From Bacteroidales bacterium UBA6267 (GTDB taxonomy: Bacteria; Bacteroidota; Bacteroidia; Bacteroidales; UBA1556): a DNA stretch of 13,037 bases. Where the stretch lies: the NCBI GenBank assembly GCA_002440745.1, contig DJVB01000014.1, forward strand, positions 9,107 through 22,143, written 5' to 3'. Numbering within the stretch: position 1 is the stretch's first letter; the number at the start of each line of letters is the position of its first letter. The position numbers and the translations under genes were made by a program. Positions 6,388-13,037 of the stretch are shown piece after piece. The notes below the pieces were generated by a model. It worked only from the letters and a program-made list of their open reading frames with translations, searched no databases and had not been told where the DNA came from.

Positions 6388-9300
6388 TTATTGTTCGCCT
6401 TGAGCTTCAACCGAGAAACGCTCGTAGTATGCCATAAAGACTTCATTTGCCTGCTTAGACAAATCTTCATTAACGCCTTTAGTCATCATCGAAATTTGCT
6501 GTAGAATCAACATGGCTGTACGTTTTTCGTTCACGTTCGATTTAAATTTCTGTTTTGGACCATAATAATAATTCAAATCGTGAATTTGAATCTCAATCAA
6601 ACGTTTTGTCAAACTGTCGCCCAATGCTTTCTCACCAATATTATAGGCAGCTTCAGCAAGAGGAACAACATAATAATCGAAGCTTACGGTTTCTTCAGGG
6701 AGCACTTCAAAGGCCCTTTCGATAACTTCTTTCGCCTTTTCATTTTTGCCTTCTTTCACAAGAGACTTAGCCAATTTTGCGAAATTGGAGCGGTAATTCC
6801 TTACACTGTGCATGTGAAATTGGTCGAAATACAAGTCAGGATTATTCAATCCATCATATTTGAAAACATTCATCAACTTATCGTAAAGAATATCGGTGTT
6901 CACACGGCCATAAGTGCCAAGAAACTGATCTCCTTCCGACTTGATAGGCACTAAACGATAAGCCATTCCATCATGCTGGAAATATTCCATCAGATTGAGG
7001 TAAGCATCAGGACCGGTGGTGATTGCATAATAAATCGGACGATCCCAGTCAAATGCAGCAAGCATGGTAATCATCATCAAATCATTCTTTTGCACCCCTG
7101 AACCTTTCACACGCCACTCAACTTTGTCAACTACTAAAGCACTATCTTTGGCTGCAACGGTACCATTTGCTATCACCTTTTCCTTGTCAACGGGGATATA
7201 GAACAAATTGGTCGGGAAATAGTTGATATTCTCGCCCGGGCGGAAAGAAACCTTAGTGCGTTCGTTGTCGCTGTAGAAAAATTCCACTAACTCCTTAACA
7301 TTATAATGCACCTTGTCTTTAGCAATATTCGGATTTTTCAAGAAATATCCCACATCGTTTGTTCCTTGAATATACTTATCGCGACCAATGCCTAATGGAA
7401 TTGGTTCAGCTTCGTAAGTTTGGCGAAGCATCTGATCGATGTACCAATCGGTATTGAAAAGGCTAAGATTGACCACTTTTATATCTGTGCGAATGCCCTC
7501 AACTTCCTGTGCATACCACAATGGGAAAGTATCGTTATCGCCATTTGTAAATATGATAGCATCGGGTTCACAGCTATTTAGGTAATTTTTAGCAATGTTC
7601 AAAGCATTATATCTACCGCTGCGGTCGTGATCGTCCCAGTTTTGTTGAGCCATTATGCCGGGGACGAGGAGCAGCATTACCACAGTAACGGCGGAAGCTA
7701 TCATAGTAGGATTGGCATATTTCCGAAGCAAATCGTAGAGAGCCAATACGCCAAAGCCAATCCAAATAGCAAAAGCATAAAATGACGCAACATAAGCATA
7801 GTCACGCTCACGAGGCTGATAAGGATATTGGTTGAGGTAAACCACGATGGCTAAACCGGTCATTAAGAATAAAACGGCAACCACAATTCCGTCTTTATAG
7901 TTTTTGGTAAAATGGAACCATAAACCGAGTAATCCGAGGATTAGGGGAAGCATAAAATACTTATTTGTGGCTTTATTTCCTTGTAATTCAACGGGTAAAT
8001 CATCTTGTGGGCCGAGACGCATCTCATCAATAAAATTGATACCACTTATCCAGTTGCCATGAAGATTATTTCCATGACCTTGAATATCGTTTTGACGACC
8101 GGCGAAATTCCACATAAAATAACGCATATACATGTGACCAATCTGATAGCTGAAGAAGAATCGCAGATTATCGCCAAAACTCGGAATAACTAAAGTTTCG
8201 GTCTTGTCGCCTGTGCTTATGGTTTTGCGGTTCGATTTGTCGGTAATATATTCTTGATAAACCATTGCATGAACCGGACGTTGATTGGACCACATCCGTG
8301 GAAAAATGGTTGTGAAAGCCGGATCGTAAACCGGAATTCGCTCCTTGCGTTCGTCCGTAATCACATAAGCTTGCTTGATGGATAATTTCGGATTATTTTG
8401 TGCAACTAATTCTTTTTCAGCATCTTCTTTATATTGGAAAATTTTTACCAAACCTCTATCACCAAGTTTTATCCTTGAAGGATTTGGAAGACGTTCGGCA
8501 TCAACTACTGCATAACTCTTTGTGAAAACTGGTTTACTATCCTCATATTTTATTGCAGGTGCGTTGTAATATTGACCATGAAACAGAGGCCAGTCGCCAT
8601 ATTGTTCCCTGTTGAGATAGGCCAGCAACGAAGTAGCATCTTCAGGGTTATTTTCATCAATTGGAGTGTTGGCATTCGACCTTACCACCAAAATCAGAAA
8701 CGACATATAACCAATGGTGATAAAAGTAAAAGAAAGCAAAATAGTGTTAGCAGCCAATTTTTTCATCTTCTGGGTGCGATAAAGTCCAAAAGCAATACCG
8801 CCAACAAGTATCAGGAAGTAGATGATGGAACCAATATGGAAAGGAAAGCCAAATCTATTGACAAAGAATCGCTCAAAAGCACCTGCAAAAAGCACCATCC
8901 AAGGGATGATGATGTACATAACTAAAGCTAATAGAAGAATGGAAATTCCAAAAGTGAGCAGGATACCTTTGGCTGTAGGTTTATATTTTTTGAAATAATA
9001 AACGAAAGTAATCGCAGGAATAGCAAGCAAGTTGAGCAAGTGAACGCCTATGGACAAACCCATGAGGTAAGCAATCAGAATCAACCAACGATAGCCATGA
9101 GTTTCATCTGCGGCATCTTCCCATTTCAAAATGGCCCAAAAAACGATGGCTGTGAAGAAGGAAGACAGCGCATAAACCTCACCTTCTACTGCCGAAAACC
9201 AGAAAGAATCGGAAAAAGTGTAAGCTAAAGCACCCACTAAACCGGCACCAAGAACAGCTATCATGCTGCCTTTTTCTAAAATATTGTCCTTTACAAAAAG

Positions 9301-9609
9301 TTTACGAGCCAAATGGGTGATTGTCCAGAAAAGGAACAAAATAGTAAAACCACTGGCCAAGGCCGACATAGCATTAACCATTTGCGCTACCATGGAGACA
9401 TCGGGTGCAAAAAGGCTGAAAAACTTTCCAAGTAACTGAAATAGTGGAGCTCCTGGAGGGTGTCCGACTTGTAATTTATATGCAGTTGAAATATATTCAC
9501 CGCAATCCCAAAGGCTTCCTGTTGGTTCGGTTGTAATTAAGTAAACAGTTGATGCAATTGCAAAAACTATCCATCCAATAATGTTGTTTAGGCGTTTAAA
9601 TTCTTTCAT
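6388..9609 (-). CDS. DUF2723 (TMEM260-like) membrane protein, putative glycosyltransferase
   Basis: This 1073-residue integral membrane protein of the DUF2723 family (Pfam PF11028) has the length usual in Bacteroidota. The family includes human TMEM260, a protein O-mannosyltransferase, so a GT-C type lipid-sugar-dependent glycosyltransferase is the favoured role. Bacterial substrates are not established to my knowledge. The first block of membrane helices spans about 10-308 and includes the conserved loop SLWDCGEYISTAYKLQVGHP (32-51) with acidic Asp35 and Glu38, and FWFSAVEGEVYALSSFF (136-152) with Glu142 and Glu144. A second block is at about 552-653, containing YQPRERDYAYVASFYAF (597-613). 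The C-terminal soluble part begins with TNGDNDTFPLWYAQEVEG (688-705), highly characteristic of the family, and ends in TPR-like helices (about 936-1000). The ATG at 9607-9609 directly precedes the first helix. It lies downstream of mnmH, with a 199-base gap that probably holds its own promoter. Confidence 0.93.
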   Translation of the reverse strand: MKEFKRLNNIIGWIVFAIASTVYLITTEPTGSLWDCGEYISTAYKLQVGHPPGAPLFQLLGKFFSLFAPDVSMVAQMVNAMSALASGFTILFLFWTITHLARKLFVKDNILEKGSMIAVLGAGLVGALAYTFSDSFWFSAVEGEVYALSSFFTAIVFWAILKWEDAADETHGYRWLILIAYLMGLSIGVHLLNLLAIPAITFVYYFKKYKPTAKGILLTFGISILLLALVMYIIIPWMVLFAGAFERFFVNRFGFPFHIGSIIYFLILVGGIAFGLYRTQKMKKLAANTILLSFTFITIGYMSFLILVVRSNANTPIDENNPEDATSLLAYLNREQYGDWPLFHGQYYNAPAIKYEDSKPVFTKSYAVVDAERLPNPSRIKLGDRGLVKIFQYKEDAEKELVAQNNPKLSIKQAYVITDERKERIPVYDPAFTTIFPRMWSNQRPVHAMVYQEYITDKSNRKTISTGDKTETLVIPSFGDNLRFFFSYQIGHMYMRYFMWNFAGRQNDIQGHGNNLHGNWISGINFIDEMRLGPQDDLPVELQGNKATNKYFMLPLILGLLGLWFHFTKNYKDGIVVAVLFLMTGLAIVVYLNQYPYQPRERDYAYVASFYAFAIWIGFGVLALYDLLRKYANPTMIASAVTVVMLLLVPGIMAQQNWDDHDRSGRYNALNIAKNYLNSCEPDAIIFTNGDNDTFPLWYAQEVEGIRTDIKVVNLSLFNTDWYIDQMLRQTYEAEPIPLGIGRDKYIQGTNDVGYFLKNPNIAKDKVHYNVKELVEFFYSDNERTKVSFRPGENINYFPTNLFYIPVDKEKVIANGTVAAKDSALVVDKVEWRVKGSGVQKNDLMMITMLAAFDWDRPIYYAITTGPDAYLNLMEYFQHDGMAYRLVPIKSEGDQFLGTYGRVNTDILYDKLMNVFKYDGLNNPDLYFDQFHMHSVRNYRSNFAKLAKSLVKEGKNEKAKEVIERAFEVLPEETVSFDYYVVPLAEAAYNIGEKALGDSLTKRLIEIQIHDLNYYYGPKQKFKSNVNEKRTAMLILQQISMMTKGVNEDLSKQANEVFMAYYERFSVEAQGEQ

Positions 9610-9808
9610 TTGGTGTTGTATAAATAAATATGGTATTGATTTATAGTATTTTATGTAAAGATTGAGTTTAAAAATCAGCCCACGAATTTATAAAAATAGT
9701 TTATAAGCCCGTTAAAAAGTTTCATTGCTTCATGGAATCTTAGTTTTAAGAAGGAAACTGTGAACACAAACCATTAATTCAAAGAAATATTGAAGGGTTA
9801 TCGTTGTT

Positions 9809-10837
9809 TTAACTAATTTTTTGATTTTGAACGTACTCAAGAATTTTCACTGCAATTTGCGAATAAGATTCTTCGGACACTTCAATTCGATGAACAAGAT
9901 TCGGATTTCGCTGGCCAACGCCGTATAAATAAGCCTTGTCGTAGTAATTCAGTGAAATTCGAGCGACCGTTGCATAGTCTTTTTCGGCAAGAGCTAAAAG
10001 CGCTTCCTGGTAATTATTTCCCCCAAGCCTTTTTACAATCCTACCCAAAGAATCTTCTAAAGCTTGATGGTCGATGCCGGCATAATCGTCCACAAGATGC
10101 TTGATGCGTCTTTCAACTGGCATATCAATAAAAATCACCGGAGCATTCCGAAGTTTTATATAAAATGGCTCAGGTTGAAAAACTCTTCCAATCGCCTTGC
10201 TTTCGTCTTCCACCCAAACCATATCTTCAGAATTTTGCGCAAGCCATTGCAGCCCCAATAAATTTTCGAACTGCTCAGTTGATGGTTGTGCAGCCTGTCC
10301 GATGTGGCCAAAAGCAGATCCTTTATGATGTGCAATTTGTTCTAAATCAATTATTTGATTGCCAAGTTTACTAATTTCGTTAAGAATATAAGTCTTACCG
10401 CTGCCGGTATAACCTCCAAGGACAATCAAATTAGAACCTTGATAGAACGAAGTTCGGATATGCCGCCGAAAACCTTTATATCCACCACTTAGGGTATGCG
10501 CCCTAAATCCGGCAGTGTTCATTAGCCAAGCCATGGACTGACTGCGCATTCCGCCACGCCAGCAATAAACCAATAGTTCATTTGCTTCACTAATTTCCTT
10601 TGCCTGCGAAACAAACTGCGATAGTTTAGGACCAACTAACTCTAACCCTTTATAAACAGCGGCTTCTTTACCGGTGTTTTTGTATATCGTGCCAACAATG
10701 GCGCGTTCCTCATTAGAAAACAATGGAATATTGAAAGCTCCGGGAATATGGCCAAGTTCAAATTCGGCAGGAGTGCGAACATCTATCACCGGATGAAATT
10801 TTGCAAGATTTAAAAACTCACTTGCTAAAAGCAACAT
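9809..10837 (-). CDS. mnmH: tRNA 2-selenouridine synthase (SelU/MnmH/YbbB)
   Basis: This enzyme replaces the 2-thio group of wobble uridine-34 in tRNA(Lys), tRNA(Glu) and tRNA(Gln) with selenium, using selenophosphate and passing through a geranylated thiouridine. At 342 residues it is close to the E. coli protein (364). An N-terminal rhodanese domain (about 1-130) starts with VIDVRTPAEFELGHIPGAFN (17-36) and carries the catalytic Cys92 in YCWRGGMRSQS (91-101). A C-terminal P-loop domain has Walker A GGYTGSGKT (141-149), the family-specific HHKGSAFGHIG (170-180) and VEDESKAIGRV (209-219). All key residues are intact, so it should be active if the cell makes selenophosphate. selD is not in the window. 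It is transcribed alone from the minus strand. Its promoter should be in the 10838-11150 gap. Confidence 0.95.
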   Translation of the reverse strand: MLLLASEFLNLAKFHPVIDVRTPAEFELGHIPGAFNIPLFSNEERAIVGTIYKNTGKEAAVYKGLELVGPKLSQFVSQAKEISEANELLVYCWRGGMRSQSMAWLMNTAGFRAHTLSGGYKGFRRHIRTSFYQGSNLIVLGGYTGSGKTYILNEISKLGNQIIDLEQIAHHKGSAFGHIGQAAQPSTEQFENLLGLQWLAQNSEDMVWVEDESKAIGRVFQPEPFYIKLRNAPVIFIDMPVERRIKHLVDDYAGIDHQALEDSLGRIVKRLGGNNYQEALLALAEKDYATVARISLNYYDKAYLYGVGQRNPNLVHRIEVSEESYSQIAVKILEYVQNQKIS

Positions 10838-10924
10838 AGTTATCTGATTTATAATTATTTACCCCGTTATTTAATTGGGAAAAAGAAAAAAAAATAATAG
10901 AAGGAAATCTGAAGCCAAAATTAT

Positions 10925-11115
10925 AAATTTAATCCACATCAGCAAACGCAGGATATGGGGGTTGTTTGGAATGGATTGGTCAACCATAGCTACGCTCCGT
11001 GGGGCGTAATACGGGGCGTTATGGTGTTCGCATTTTCATCCATTAATCAAATGAATATGATCGGGCATTATGACAAATTCATCCATTCGGGAATAGGATG
11101 ACGGATTGGAATGTA
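10925..11115 (-). pseudogene. Decayed fragment of a REP-associated tyrosine transposase (RAYT/Y1-type)
   Basis: On the minus strand, 11045-11083 encodes DEFVIMPDHIHLI, nearly identical to the conserved segment of RAYT/Y1 HUH transposases (DEFVxMPNHIHxI), including the HIH metal-binding motif. Just upstream, in a different frame, IPIRHPIPE (about 11086-11115) matches what normally precedes it. One base must be added or removed near 11085, so there is a frameshift. A TGA stop follows two codons after HLI, yet the frame then stays open for another 30 or so codons (NAPYYAPRSVAMVDQS at about 10977-11023). The N-terminus and the downstream catalytic Tyr region are missing. It is a dead remnant. Confidence 0.65.
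10991..11019. repeat. REP-like GC-rich palindrome next to the RAYT remnant
   Basis: TACGCTCCGTGGGGCGTA (10991-11008) is self-complementary throughout if G-T wobble pairs are allowed. A further half-site ACGGGGCGT (11011-11019) can pair with ACGCTCCGT (10992-11000) as an alternative. It is far more GC-rich than its surroundings. REP palindromes are the usual substrates of RAYT transposases, so its position inside or beside a RAYT remnant supports both calls. It could also simply be coding sequence of the old transposase. Confidence 0.5.
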
Positions 11116-11150
11116 ACAGATTTTTTCAACAACAGAATTTCCTCAAACTC

Positions 11151-11963
11151 TTATTCCTCAATCCTTTTGATGGTTTTTAAATGCCTTTGCAGTTCTCTTT
11201 CAACCTGATTAAATTCAGGTAAATCGTGGATTTGTTGGCTTAAAGATTTTTGCCATCGACTTTTATATTGGTCAAGTCGCTGGGCTAACTTTGGCAGAAA
11301 ATCCGAAGCATCTAATCCTTTTTTATCGCATTTCGACCGAAATTCATTCCAATAAAAATTAATGTCCATTCGCTGATTTTCAAGTAAATACCAAATATCA
11401 TAAAAATCGCGTGCTTGCATCCTTTGCATAATTGACCTCATTTTTTCGACTAAAACCTCTTCTAACGAATAACACAGCAATTGATGTTCTTCTTGATCGG
11501 AGTATTGTAAAAAAACCTTTTTCATCACCGGTTCAAACTCTAAATGTTCATCTCTTGCAATATCCACTTTCACTTTTTTGTTTGCACCTAATCCTCCAAG
11601 CGGGCCAATGAAACTAATATAAAAGTTAATTCCGCCATCATCATGTTGGTTATTATCAATTATTTCCAATGGAATATTCGCCTGATCTTTAATATATTCA
11701 AACACTTTAGCAAACCAAGTAAAAATTTGTTCATTCGATATTTCGTCATTCAATAATGTAAAGTCCAAATCTTCCGAAAATCGATAATCCTCAAAATAAA
11801 TTTTCTTTAAAACTGTACCTCCTTTAAACGCAATTATCTTTTTCAATTGCTCCTGCTTTGCAATGCCTTGCAAAATCCAAGAAAGAATATAATCTTTTTC
11901 AATTTGTTGATCACGCACCCTGTAAATACGCGCTTTTAGTTGTATCTCTGCCGGTTTAATCAT
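11151..11963 (-). CDS. abiEii: AbiEii toxin, nucleotidyltransferase of the AbiE system
   Basis: This 270-residue protein of the AbiEii/DUF1814 (COG2253) family is the toxin of a type IV toxin-antitoxin system first known from phage abortive infection. The family are nucleotidyltransferases of the DNA polymerase beta fold. All four motifs are visible: FKGGTVLKKIYF (46-57), EDLDF with Asp65 and Asp67 (metal ligands), KVDIARDE (132-139) with Asp134, and the C-terminal EEVLVEKMRSI (168-178) with Glu173/Lys174 followed by RDFYDIW (185-191). The catalytic set is therefore complete. The target in this host is unknown. Related toxins modify tRNA 3' ends, which is established for some MenT homologues, not for this one. 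The ATG overlaps the abiEi stop by four bases (ATGA, 11960-11963), so translation is coupled with the antitoxin made first. Confidence 0.94.
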   Translation of the reverse strand: MIKPAEIQLKARIYRVRDQQIEKDYILSWILQGIAKQEQLKKIIAFKGGTVLKKIYFEDYRFSEDLDFTLLNDEISNEQIFTWFAKVFEYIKDQANIPLEIIDNNQHDDGGINFYISFIGPLGGLGANKKVKVDIARDEHLEFEPVMKKVFLQYSDQEEHQLLCYSLEEVLVEKMRSIMQRMQARDFYDIWYLLENQRMDINFYWNEFRSKCDKKGLDASDFLPKLAQRLDQYKSRWQKSLSQQIHDLPEFNQVERELQRHLKTIKRIEE

Positions 11964-12781
11964 GTATAAAGTGCTGATTTAATGGTTTCTGTTTCCAAAT
12001 TCTGCTGAATACCCCATCTGCTAATCATTTTTCCGGATTTATGTAATTCCGTATCAAGCAAAACATAAGATGCAGTTTTAGCTGTATGAAGTTTGCTGAT
12101 GATGTCTGTTTCAATTTCGAGAGTTTCAAGCAAGAATCCTAATCGTTTTATCACCGCTTGAGATTTAAACCGTATTGCATATTCGAATAATCTATCAAAA
12201 TCCATAGTGTTTTTCGATACATAAATTGCCCGACCCAATTCAACGATTCCTCCGGCATATTCCGGTTTAAAGAGACAATCAATAAATGTTTTTTCTAAGT
12301 CGGAGCATACCACTTTGTGATAACTATCAATCCACATTTTCGTTGAACCGAAAAAATGATTTTCGTTGTGATAGATAAATTGAAACTCCACATTTTTTAT
12401 TGAAATGGCAGACGGTCTAATCTGTTTTGAAACAACTATTTGTTCTTTTAAAGACGGCTGTGTAATCAAATTATGAATTTGAAGAGCAGAATAATATCCA
12501 ATGTAGTAGTCCAAATCTTGAACTAAATGTTCGGCAATCAAATGCCAATCGGGCATAAAAACATTGGCATCTTGCTCATACGGAATGACGTAGTACAAAC
12601 CCTTCTTTAGGCGCATCAAAAGGCCGCGTTTTGTCATGTCGCTCAATAATTGCTTAACTGCGCTTTCTCCGGAATCTGACAAAGCTTCTACGGCTTCATG
12701 GTAGGAAAAACATTTTTTATCCCTTTCGTTGAAATGAGACAAGAGCGCATTGGATTGTTTTGAAATATACTTATATCTCAT
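11960..12781 (-). CDS. abiEi: AbiEi antitoxin and transcriptional repressor of the AbiE system
   Basis: This 273-residue protein of the AbiEi (COG5340) family is the antitoxin partner. In characterised systems it neutralises the toxin without stable binding and represses its own operon. Residues 25-67 form a winged helix-turn-helix: FSYHEAVEAL (25-34), a recognition-helix region at SAVKQLLSDMTKRGLL (40-55), then a beta wing RLKKGLYYVIP (57-67). The central and C-terminal part has the family's YYIGYYSALQIHNL (92-105), IRPSAISIKNVEFQF (121-135), DLEKTFIDCL (161-170) and IKRLGFLLE (211-219). The start at 12779-12781 lies nine bases from the palindrome at 12791-12807, the likely operator. It is followed by abiEii with an ATGA overlap. 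The gene pair reads as more A/T-rich than the flanking host genes, consistent with transfer. Confidence 0.92.
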   Translation of the reverse strand: MRYKYISKQSNALLSHFNERDKKCFSYHEAVEALSDSGESAVKQLLSDMTKRGLLMRLKKGLYYVIPYEQDANVFMPDWHLIAEHLVQDLDYYIGYYSALQIHNLITQPSLKEQIVVSKQIRPSAISIKNVEFQFIYHNENHFFGSTKMWIDSYHKVVCSDLEKTFIDCLFKPEYAGGIVELGRAIYVSKNTMDFDRLFEYAIRFKSQAVIKRLGFLLETLEIETDIISKLHTAKTASYVLLDTELHKSGKMISRWGIQQNLETETIKSALYT

Positions 12782-12790
12782 AGTAAGATG

Positions 12791-12807
12791 GTCAGTTTAA
12801 ACCTGAC
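12791..12807. promoter_or_regulatory. Candidate AbiEi operator palindrome
   Basis: GTCAGTTTAAACCTGAC is a 17-base inverted repeat with one mismatched pair around a central A. It sits 9 bases upstream of the abiEi start codon on the minus strand. Known AbiEi proteins bind inverted repeats in their own promoter, so autorepression is a natural inference, but no binding is shown by sequence alone. Confidence 0.6.
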
Positions 12808-12809
12808 TG

Positions 12810-12817
12810 CAATGATA
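12810..12817 (-). promoter_or_regulatory. Possible -7 promoter element of the abiE operon
   Basis: On the minus strand this reads TATCATTG, matching the Bacteroidota -7 consensus TAnnTTTG at five of six fixed positions. It lies two bases upstream of the palindrome, so a start point would fall inside the palindrome, as expected for a repressed promoter. The -33 element is not clear, and A/T-rich sequence makes chance matches common. Confidence 0.3.
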
Positions 12818-12835
12818 TGAAAAATAATAATATCT

Positions 12836-13037
12836 CTAAAAAGAAATATGCTTGAAAAAAATCGCAATAGACTTTAGCTCGAAGTAGGTGGTGCCGCGGG
12901 TGTAGGTGGTGGTCATTTCGTCGAGAGTAGTTAAATCAATCTCCGGCAAATCTAATAGATTTTTGTTTTCTTTCAGCATGCCAATTCGCGAGGAGCCAAA
13001 AATATTTAATTCGTCGTATCCCTTCGGTAAACTACAC
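12836..13037 (-). pseudogene. Truncated 3' end of an RHS-family protein, running off the right edge
   Basis: The minus strand is open from the window edge to a TAG at 12836-12838, giving 66 residues with no start inside. It contains ELNIFGSSRIGMLKENKN and then YTRGTTYFEL, the order and spacing of the Bacteroidota RHS core (GSSRxGx, then a Y-x-R-G..YFELSNHLGNVL segment). After FEL (about 12875) the sequence turns to KSIAIFFKHISF and stops, so the NHLGNVL motif and the variable C-terminal tip are lost. The gene is therefore broken about 90 bases before the abiE start. RHS proteins are large surface or toxin-delivery polypeptides. This copy probably cannot make a complete core. The frame itself could still be translated. 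Confidence 0.68.

Larger units (their letters stand above)
10838..11150. other. Gene-poor gap holding transposon debris and the mnmH promoter region
   Basis: These 313 bases lie between the 3' end of abiEii and the start of mnmH, both on the minus strand. I see no intact gene. The middle holds a GC-rich palindrome (10991-11008) and a frameshifted transposase-like coding remnant (see separate entries). The part nearest mnmH (10838-10925) is very A/T-rich and must hold its promoter, though I could not identify a convincing -7/-33 pair. No clear terminator follows abiEii. Confidence 0.6.

Noticed and set aside
6580..6954. A 124-codon frame on the plus strand inside the DUF2723 gene.
   Set aside because: It is antisense to the conserved C-terminal region of the DUF2723 protein, with no motif of its own.
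8572..8925. A 117-codon frame on the plus strand inside the DUF2723 gene.
   Set aside because: Composition is Lys/Gln/His-rich as expected from antisense of hydrophobic codons, and it lies wholly within a strongly supported gene.
9610..9808. Possible mnmH terminator: TTATAAA and TTTATAA arms at about 9686-9706.
   Set aside because: The stem is only seven A/T pairs and no T-run follows at the right place, so it would be very weak.
11100..12890. Direct repeats (attachment sites) flanking the AbiE island.
   Set aside because: I compared the sequence around 11100-11160 with that around 12840-12890 and saw no convincing direct repeat; no integrase is present.

Overview
The window looks like chromosomal DNA of a member of the Bacteroidota. 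The evidence is the long DUF2723/TMEM260-like membrane protein typical of that phylum, an RHS-core fragment of the Bacteroidota style (GSSR...G..YFEL), A-rich start regions with no clear Shine-Dalgarno sequences, and several secreted proteins whose signal peptides are cut before Gln. No rRNA, tRNA or CRISPR array was seen.

Layout. (1) Positions 65-3904, minus strand: three secreted proteins of unknown function. A 740-residue protein with a TPR-like segment ends at a strong intrinsic terminator (1637-1672). A 174-residue protein with a ricin-B/beta-trefoil-like tail and a 316-residue protein with a TPR-like tail follow. (2) Positions 4175-6285, plus strand: an AI-2E family (PerM-like) membrane protein and a radical SAM/SPASM protein, overlapping by one base (TGATG) and so probably translationally coupled. 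(3) Positions 6291-6350: a nested inverted repeat between convergent genes, probably a terminator for the minus-strand gene. (4) Positions 6388-10837, minus strand: a DUF2723 membrane protein of 1073 residues, then mnmH (selU), the tRNA 2-selenouridine synthase. (5) Positions 10838-11150: a gene-poor gap holding a REP-like palindrome and a decayed piece of a REP-associated tyrosine transposase (RAYT). (6) Positions 11151-12781, minus strand: an AbiE toxin-antitoxin/abortive-infection operon, abiEi (antitoxin and repressor) then abiEii (nucleotidyltransferase toxin), with a 4-base ATGA overlap. A palindrome directly upstream of abiEi is a good candidate autorepression operator. (7) Positions 12836-13037, minus strand: the broken 3' end of an RHS-family gene running off the right edge. 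It stops being RHS-like in the middle of the core motif.

How it fits together. The left two thirds look like ordinary host genes (envelope, secretion, tRNA modification). The right third looks like an accessory island: a defence-type toxin-antitoxin pair between transposase debris and a truncated RHS gene. No wholly new system is evident. The best leads are the boundaries and control of the AbiE island, the RAYT/REP remnant, the coupled AI-2E and radical SAM pair, and the uncharacterised secreted cluster.
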